64,000 nucleotides of DNA from Bactericera cockerelli. Lineage: Eukaryota > Arthropoda > Insecta > Hemiptera > Triozidae. The notes beneath the pieces are model-generated. The model saw nothing but the letters and a program-made list of their open reading frames with translations, was not told where the DNA came from and made no database searches. The DNA is taken from NCBI GenBank assembly GCA_024516035.1, contig CM044959.1:20418525-20482524 (forward strand), read 5' to 3'. Below, in pieces: positions 58,081 through 64,000 of the stretch. The first letter of the stretch is position 1. Each line of letters begins with the position of its first letter. Made by a program: the position numbers and the translations under genes.

Positions 58081-58284
58081 TGTCCCGGTAGCTCAGTGGT
58101 AAAGGCGTCACTCTGTTAATTCGGAGATTCCAGAGGTCGCGGGTTCGAAACCCAGCCGGGACATGACATGTTATCCTCCCATTTGGGATTTTACCACATA
58201 ATAATACGTCTTGGGTTTACTGCTGGAATAATGGGAATTTAATAGTCCTAATCGGGCAGTATAAATAAGGCGATATTATTATTA
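58081..58284 (+). mobile_element. tRNA-derived SINE, family 1, best-preserved copy
   Basis: It starts tgtcccggtagctcagtggt and the head ends cccagccgggaca, so the outer tgtcccgg and ccgggaca pair as an acceptor stem. The anticodon-loop-like ctgttaa suggests a tRNA(Asn)-like source, and ggttcgaaa is the B box. The body ends atcgggcagtataaataagg and a tta tail. The attached body and multiple copies make it a SINE and not a tRNA gene. Confidence 0.88.
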
Positions 58285-58670
58285 CTGTGTAGTGTAGGTG
58301 CTTTCAGAACAAAATAGAACATAATCAGTATAATTTGAAATTATCTCATGTTAAACCACCCTCTTCTCTGCCCCTTCAACCTCCCCTGTGAGAAGCCCCT
58401 GAAAAACATTAGAAAGCACACTAATCCGGAGGGGTAAATTCTGTTTGTTTTCCTACGCTAGGATTTAGGAGGGAATCATTCCAGCTTATACAATAGATAG
58501 TTTATAGATTTCTAGATACTGTACATAAACAGACAGACTGGACAGATATAATTTCTTTGCATGATGAGCTGATCAGTGATCATCACAGTTTAGATTTTAT
58601 AAGTTTATTTATGAGTTGAATTTTTACAAACTTGATTGCAGAAGCTTGCCTTAAAAACGGAAAAAAAGGT

Positions 58671-58805
58671 GGCACGTTGAAGGCATAGTTCTCATTCAGT
58701 CACTGAAGTTGAGCAATGTCCAACGAGGCGAGACTTGGATGGATGACCATTCAAATTCTAACCCTCGCCTCGTGATGCTGGATTTTTCCCGGTCCCGGGT
58801 GGTAG
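58671..58805 (+). mobile_element. 5S rRNA-derived SINE, head-preserved copy
   Basis: It contains cacgttgaaggcatagttct, cattcagtcactgaagttga, gcaatgtccaacgaggcgag and acttggatggatgacc. The last part matches the 5S rRNA segment (ta)cttagatgggggacc that is absent from other copies, so this copy retains more of the 5S sequence. Confidence 0.82.
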
Positions 58806-60390
58806 AAAAAATTAATCACGCCTAGTGGATATTATTATTGTTACTATCTCGAAAAATCTATTCAGCGAACCTGATAATTATCAGGTGTATGTTTACACCA
58901 GATTTTTATTTATTTATTAAATTCTAGTCTGTTTCCAAACAAGAAACACCTGCTGCTTCTGGATGAGTATGAATAAAATCACCTCACAAGTAAATAGAAA
59001 AGCACGCACTTATATATTACTCTAGTAAATTAATTCTACAATTGTATGCACGCCTCGTAAATATGTGTATGCAATGTGCAATACGATCTGTAACAAATAA
59101 TTTCAATATTAATAAATTGTTTAATAACTTAGAACCTACGTACCTATGAGTAATTACCTATTGTAGAAGGTATACACATAATTACGAGTATATGTGAATT
59201 TCATTGTAATTGACATACACCTGTTTTATATTGCACTTAAAAATAAATTGATTAATTAAATAAAAAGATATTCTGTTGGTTATAAATAATGTGGTATGCC
59301 GCGTGGTATCAAATGGTTAGACAAATTGGGTACACTGGAAATATGGAGGTATCTTATGATAATAACATTAGGTCTGAGTTGAATAGATTGGATCACGTAT
59401 CACCATAACAATCATGCAAACAATACAATCAGACAACGAGAAAAAAATGACCCCAACAGTCCACCTACAAAGATGCAGAAACATGTTTGATATAGAAAAG
59501 CAATTTGGAAAATATGAATAAATAGAAAGGATGTTCTGAAAAGATAAACTGATCTTTCTAAAGAGAAAACAATCTTTCGTTTCCTTTACTATCATTATTG
59601 TAAAAAAAAAATCTGCTTCTTGGAATTTCATATTTTCAGCCGTCACAAACGGATTCATAGTCTGTTCTTTTGACATAAAAGTATAATATATTTTTTTTCG
59701 ATGACACTTCAAACACGTATTTGATCAAATGTAAAATCTATACTCACAACTGAGTGACAGGCCAATTTTCAGTGTACGCATGCATTAATACATAAACAGG
59801 GACGTGAATAAAAAATATGTCATATTATTTAGATAAATATATTATTTAGGTTTTATTAAGGCGAAAGATAAAGTTCAAACAGGGATAAGTACCTACCTGA
59901 TTCAAGTTCTATTACATATATGTACAAGTACATCTACGGCATACATATATTGCGTTAGTTTTCGTAATGTACCTAAAGTAAATGTTTAGTGAGGTTGAAA
60001 CATGGTGCTGAATAATCACCCAAGCCATTGCAACAATGGCTAGTTCCCGGCCCGGGAGGGCTCCCGTCCGTAACGACCTTCTGATGTTGGAGAGGTTTTT
60101 TTTTTTAAATAGTATTTTAACTTTAACTCTTAGATGGTAAATAAACTATGACGCAAGCGCATATGTGAAAACAAAAGACAAAAATAAAACACAGAATCTT
60201 CATAAAAACGTGTCATGATGTGAATTTGTGAATATGTTTGTATTCATACAAAGTATTACCCAGGAAGGAAATGGGAAAGTCAAAATGGGTACCGCTATAC
60301 CGCCAAATACCTATCTACGTGACCAACATTGTGAGTTCTGGGTAGTACACGAAATTCAAAGTCAAGGAAATGTGCCCAGGCACCTAATCA
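58806..60390. other. AT-rich DNA without recognised genes
   Basis: No exon, SINE or coding transposon recognised. A short GC-rich palindrome-like word, ccggcccgggagggctcccg, lies near 60048. Confidence 0.4.
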
Positions 60391-60391
60391 C

Positions 60392-60565
<174 letters not shown>

Positions 60566-60719
60566 AATAATTAACTTTTGAATTATTTAGTCAGACACTA
60601 TTTTTCGCATGAATGTTTAACTATGTAGGAAAAAACACGGATAAATTAACATCCATTAGCTCAATACACGTAAATTTAATAATGTGCGAGGCTAAAGATG
60701 GTCACAATAGGTCGGTGTG

Positions 60720-60736
60720 ATAATTGGGGCTTCACT
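60720..60736. repeat. LINE target-site duplication, 3' side
   Basis: ataattggggcttcact matches ataactggggcttcact at 63266-63282 with one difference. It lies directly against the poly(T), which is the poly(A) tail of the minus-strand LINE. Confidence 0.85.
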
Positions 60737-60927
60737 TTTTTTTTTTTTTTTTTTTTTTTTTTTGAGAGGCTTAGGAGAAAAATCTTTAAAAGACACCGGA
60801 AATAATGGGGAGTGGGATTTCCACCCACTAAAAAACCTAGACCTCTCTGGAGAAGATGATGCACCCGGAACCGTTTAATAACATTACTTCAGGTGCATTA
60901 TCTTTTAAGGCTCACCATGGGACAACG

Positions 60928-63237
60928 TCATGGGGCCTGCACTCTCTCATCTCTTTCCTTCTTTTTCATTACTGCCCTTATAAAATTTACAATTTTTTCC
61001 CATTTTTCCTCACATGCCAACATTTCATCAATGATGTTTACAGTACATAGTTTTAATCCTAGAAGATCTTCAGCATATTTTCTCTCTTCCTCAAATCTAA
61101 TACATTCAAACATTGTATGCTCCGCGCTATCCTTCTCACTACAGTACCTACACACATCTGTTCGTACCTTTTTCATTCGAAACAAATAGTTATTGAAGTT
61201 GCCATGCCCGGTTATAAACTGACTCAATTCATAAGTTAGTGCCCCATGCTCTCGGTTCCTCCATTTCTCAATATCTTTAATTAACCTCTTTGTCCATTGT
61301 CCTTTTTGTTCTTCAGCTTCCCACTTATCTTTCCACTTCGCTACTAACTCTTTTTCTACTAATTCTTCTTTCTCTTTTTTCTCTTCTTGGTTGTCTGTTT
61401 TATTTTGACGAATAGCATATACCCTTATCCTTTCCTCTATCATCAGTTCAACTGGTAGGGAACCTGTCAAAACTTGCAAAGCTGGTGTTGATGATGTGCG
61501 GTACGCTCTTCCTATTCTCAACATAACTTTACGTTGAACTTTTTCCACTAGGGTGACATATTTTTTCCATTTTGTTATGGTTCCCCACACTGGGGCCCCA
61601 TACAAGAGACTCGAGTACACCACACTTGCCAATATTTTTCTTTTTTCAGTGTCTGGTCCACTTATATTGGGCATCAAACGAGCAAGATTGGCCGCTGTGC
61701 GTTCCGATTTCTCCTCTGTCTTTTTAACGTGTGTTGCCATTTTTAGACTTTGTTCAAAGTACACCCCTAAATATCTGGCTGATTTTTTTGATTTTATTCT
61801 TAGTTCTTCCACTTTCACTTCTATTTCCCTACACGCTCTTTTGGCCACCAGCAACACTACCTCTGTCTTTTGGGGAGCAATTTGTAGCTTGTGTACTCTC
61901 AACCATTCCACTATTTCTCTTACCACTTCATTTACATTACTCTCCAGACTCTCTTTTGTCTCGCCCGTAGATACCACTGCTATGTCATCCGCATATGCAA
62001 TAATTTTTGATGTTGTCGGTATCGAGAGCCTAACCAGTGGATCATAGTAGAGATTCCATAGGAGAGGCCCCAGTACCGATCCTTGGGGGACTCCGCAAGA
62101 TAGAGCCATTTCCAACTCTCCATTTCCCCTTTCTGTTATATTCTCTACTTCTACACCTGTTGTTTGTTCTCTGTTCACTACTTCTACACCTGTTATTTGT
62201 TCTCTGTTCTCTACTTCTACACCTGTTATTTGTTCTCTGTTCACTACTTCTACACCTGTTATATGTTCACTGTTCTCTACTTCTACACCTGTTATTTGTT
62301 CTCTGTTCTCTACTTCTACACCTGTTATTTGTTCTCTGTTCACTACTTCTACACCTGTTATATGTTCACTGTTCTCTACTTCTACACCTGTTATATGTTC
62401 ACTGTTCTCTACTTCTACACCTGTTATTTGTTCTCTGTTCACTACTTCTACACCTGTTATATGTTCACTGTTCTCTACTTCTACACCTGTTATATGTTCA
62501 CTGTTCTCTACTTCTACACCTGTTATTTGTTCTCTGTTCTCTACTTCTACACTTGTTATTTGTTCTCTGTTCACTACTTCTACACCTGTTATATGTTCAC
62601 TGTTCTCTACTTCTACACCTGTTATGTGTTCTCTGTTCTCTACTTCTACACCTGTTATTTGTTCACTGTTCTCCACTTCTACACCTGTTATTTGTTCACT
62701 GTTCTCTACTTCTACACCTGTTATTTGTTCTCTGTTCTCTACTTCTACACCTGTTATTTGTTCTCTGTTCTCTACTTCTACACCTGTTATTTGTTCTCTG
62801 TTCTCTACTTCTACACCTGTTATTTGTTCTCTGTTCTCTACTTCTACACCTGTTATTTGTTCTCTGTTATCTACTTCTACAACTGTTATTTGTTCTCTGT
62901 TCTCTACTTGTACGCCTATTATTTGTGCTCTATTCTCTACTTCTACACCTGTTATTTGTTCACTGTTCTCCATTTCTACACCTGTTATTTGTTCGCTGTT
63001 TATTACTTCTACACCTGTTATTTGTTCTCTGTTCACAACTTCTAAACCTGTTATTTGTTCACTGTTCTCTACTTCTACACCTGTTATTTGTATTCTGTTC
63101 TCTACTTCTACACCTGTTATTTGTTCACTGTTTATTACTTCTATACCTGTTATTTGTTCACTGTTCTCTACTTCTACACCTATTATCTGTTCACTCTCTA
63201 CCACATTACCTCTTTTTAATTTGTCTTTGGTATCCAT
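60928..63237 (-). CDS. Chimeric LINE protein: 11-residue repeat domain fused to C-terminal reverse transcriptase
   Basis: The frame is 769 codons from an ATG about 28 nt inside the 5' end of the element. Residues 1-12 are unique (MDTKDKLKRGNV). Residues 13-366 are about 32 repeats of VEVENREQITG with variants (NSEQ, NSEH, VNREQ). From 367 it is LINE ORF2: GVPQGSVLGP at about 382, the catalytic YADD at 415-418, a thumb-like region, and a CCHC knuckle (C696, C699, H707, C712; C-x2-C-x7-H-x4-C) typical of R1-like ORF2 C-termini. RT blocks before GVPQGS, including the first catalytic aspartate motif, and the endonuclease are absent, so it should not be an active polymerase. The frame is unbroken, which is unusual for a dead copy. 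Confidence 0.8.
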   Translation of the reverse strand: MDTKDKLKRGNVVESEQIIGVEVENSEQITGIEVINSEQITGVEVENRIQITGVEVENSEQITGLEVVNREQITGVEVINSEQITGVEMENSEQITGVEVENRAQIIGVQVENREQITVVEVDNREQITGVEVENREQITGVEVENREQITGVEVENREQITGVEVENREQITGVEVENSEQITGVEVENSEQITGVEVENREHITGVEVENSEHITGVEVVNREQITSVEVENREQITGVEVENSEHITGVEVENSEHITGVEVVNREQITGVEVENSEHITGVEVENSEHITGVEVVNREQITGVEVENREQITGVEVENSEHITGVEVVNREQITGVEVENREQITGVEVVNREQTTGVEVENITERGNGELEMALSCGVPQGSVLGPLLWNLYYDPLVRLSIPTTSKIIAYADDIAVVSTGETKESLESNVNEVVREIVEWLRVHKLQIAPQKTEVVLLVAKRACREIEVKVEELRIKSKKSARYLGVYFEQSLKMATHVKKTEEKSERTAANLARLMPNISGPDTEKRKILASVVYSSLLYGAPVWGTITKWKKYVTLVEKVQRKVMLRIGRAYRTSSTPALQVLTGSLPVELMIEERIRVYAIRQNKTDNQEEKKEKEELVEKELVAKWKDKWEAEEQKGQWTKRLIKDIEKWRNREHGALTYELSQFITGHGNFNNYLFRMKKVRTDVCRYCSEKDSAEHTMFECIRFEEERKYAEDLLGLKLCTVNIIDEMLACEEKWEKIVNFIRAVMKKKERDERVQAP
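62140..63201 (-). repeat. 33-bp coding minisatellite, about 32 units
   Basis: On plus the unit is ctacttctacacctgtta, tttgttctctgttct. The period of 33 keeps the frame open on both strands, so the long plus-strand frames here are shadows. Units 22-27 show a three-unit higher-order pattern (NSEH, NSEH, VNREQ). Units at the 5' end of the protein are the most diverged, and the central ones are near-identical. Confidence 0.93.
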
Positions 63238-63265
63238 TTCCTCCTTTATAATTAACTGCCTATGA

Positions 63266-63282
63266 ATAACTGGGGCTTCACT
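63266..63282. repeat. LINE target-site duplication, 5' side
   Basis: ataactggggcttcact; see the partner at 60720-60736. Confidence 0.85.
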
Positions 63283-64000
63283 TGTGGAACTCCAACCAGT
63301 CTATAAAAAATGAGGCTAAAGGTCATACTTTACTATAATAGGTAACACACTATTAGATATTGAACAGGGAACAACTATATTGCGCTGGACGAAATTTTGT
63401 ATACATGGGAACTAATTTTTCCGTTACCTTACACTCTGCCGCGCTGTCTCTTTTTTGTATAATATAGGGCGTTCTCCACACCTCGGCCGAGGTCTTTGAT
63501 TTGAATAAGTAAAAGTACTTGACATAGACAGATTGTTTATTGTAAATCCGAAAGTTAGAACAATTTTTGGAAGATTCCACTACTTTCCTTTCTATATAAG
63601 ATGAGAAAAGTAAAAGTTGGAAAAACGAGGTAATTAATAAAGAAGAAAATCGGTTTGGAGAAACCAGAATATGTTGATGTAAAAATAGTGTAAATAGGTT
63701 CGATGGTTGAATGTCGATAAATTTTCATCTTCAACTGTATAGGATGTGAACTATTCGCGAGGAAGTGTCGTGTCCATTATTCCATTATAGTTCATAGAAT
63801 ATTCATTTATTTTTTAAAAAAAAGCGATAAATCAATAATTATTGTTTTCAAATATCAAAAACACCTATTATTTTTGAAAAACATTACTGGATTTGCAGGG
63901 TTTTGCAGAAGACATTGTAATGTAATTACAGGGGGAGGTGTGTGCATGAGGGGGGGGACACGAACAGCTGATATTTACATTGCTACAAAACAAAGATTTT
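63283..64000. other. AT-rich DNA without recognised genes
   Basis: No exon, SINE or coding repeat recognised on either strand. Confidence 0.45.

Larger units (their letters stand above)
60737..63265 (-). mobile_element. R1-clade-like non-LTR retrotransposon with internal 33-bp repeat array
   Basis: The element is about 2.53 kb. It runs on the minus strand from 63265 to a poly(A) tail (T run 60735-60763 on plus) and is bounded by the 17-bp target duplication. It holds one 769-codon frame and a 3' UTR of about 165 bp. A second copy of the 3' UTR is at 33881-34014. The endonuclease and the N-terminal half of the reverse transcriptase are missing; an array of 33-bp repeats occupies that place. 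Confidence 0.88.

Noticed and set aside
58081..58165. Functional tRNA gene with anticodon GTT
   Set aside because: A and B boxes and acceptor pairing are good, but the same body follows in other copies (25930, 44096, 3206), so it is a SINE head.
58671..58805. Functional 5S rRNA gene
   Set aside because: Only part of the 5S sequence is present, with many substitutions and a SINE body; no terminal stem.
62037..63251. 404-codon plus-strand frame (Leu/Cys-rich repeats) and the overlapping 293- and 213-codon plus-strand frames
   Set aside because: They are the antisense of the 33-bp array; a period divisible by three leaves all frames open. Only the minus frame continues into recognisable reverse transcriptase.

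Overview
This window is non-repetitive only in small islands. It is AT-rich eukaryotic DNA with spliced exons, GT-AG introns, tRNA- and 5S rRNA-derived SINEs, a non-LTR retrotransposon with a poly(A) tail, hAT and foldback DNA transposons, and many microsatellites. The one host gene I can recognise encodes a SLO2 (KCNT/Slack-type, sodium-activated) potassium channel of arthropod type. An insect genome is the best reading. A hemipteran is a guess from the style of the repeats, not a demonstrated assignment.

Host gene: eight coding exons of SLO2 lie on the minus strand: 39616-39695, 26643-26742, 25029-25227, 23959-24033, 19431-19514, 18664-18758, 11219-11402 and 5714-5878. Every junction has GT-AG signals and a compatible phase. 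Joined, they give 327 continuous residues running from the conserved cytoplasmic segment before S1, through S1-S6 and the TVGYGD pore filter, into the first strand and helix of RCK1. The true N-terminus (above 39695) and the rest of RCK1/RCK2 (below 5714) were not found here; they probably lie beyond the two ends. About 33 kb of the 34-kb gene segment is intron.

Mobile DNA, left to right: a complete but decayed hAT transposon (1982-4765, perfect 8-bp target duplication) with CAAGTACTTG-rich subterminal arrays and a nested SINE; 5S-derived SINEs at about 6.0, 9.4, 18.4, 26.5, 35.1 and 58.7 kb; tRNA-derived SINEs of at least four families; a CACACCA-rich element at 13.8-14.8 kb; long purine/pyrimidine tracts; a 30-bp minisatellite at 19.9-20.4 kb; a foldback element beside a duplicated piece of SLO2 exon at 25.3-25.9 kb; two 1.65-kb near-perfect palindromes at 30.6-32.3 and 50.4-52.1 kb; a third foldback at 46.5-47.45 kb; a roughly 54-bp satellite at 56.0-57.3 kb; and a minus-strand non-LTR retrotransposon at 60.74-63.27 kb. 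The open 769-codon frame of that retrotransposon joins about 32 copies of an 11-residue repeat to the C-terminal half of a reverse transcriptase.

The most unusual signals are: (1) the two giant palindromes, whose outer arms share copy-specific variants (arms homogenised within each copy) while the centres keep arm-specific differences; (2) the repeat-RT chimeric LINE with its own target duplication; (3) the 5S rRNA-headed SINE family; and (4) the partial SLO2 exon copy, which keeps an intact splice acceptor and differs from the real exon by one silent base. No computation was run; identities and counts are by eye.
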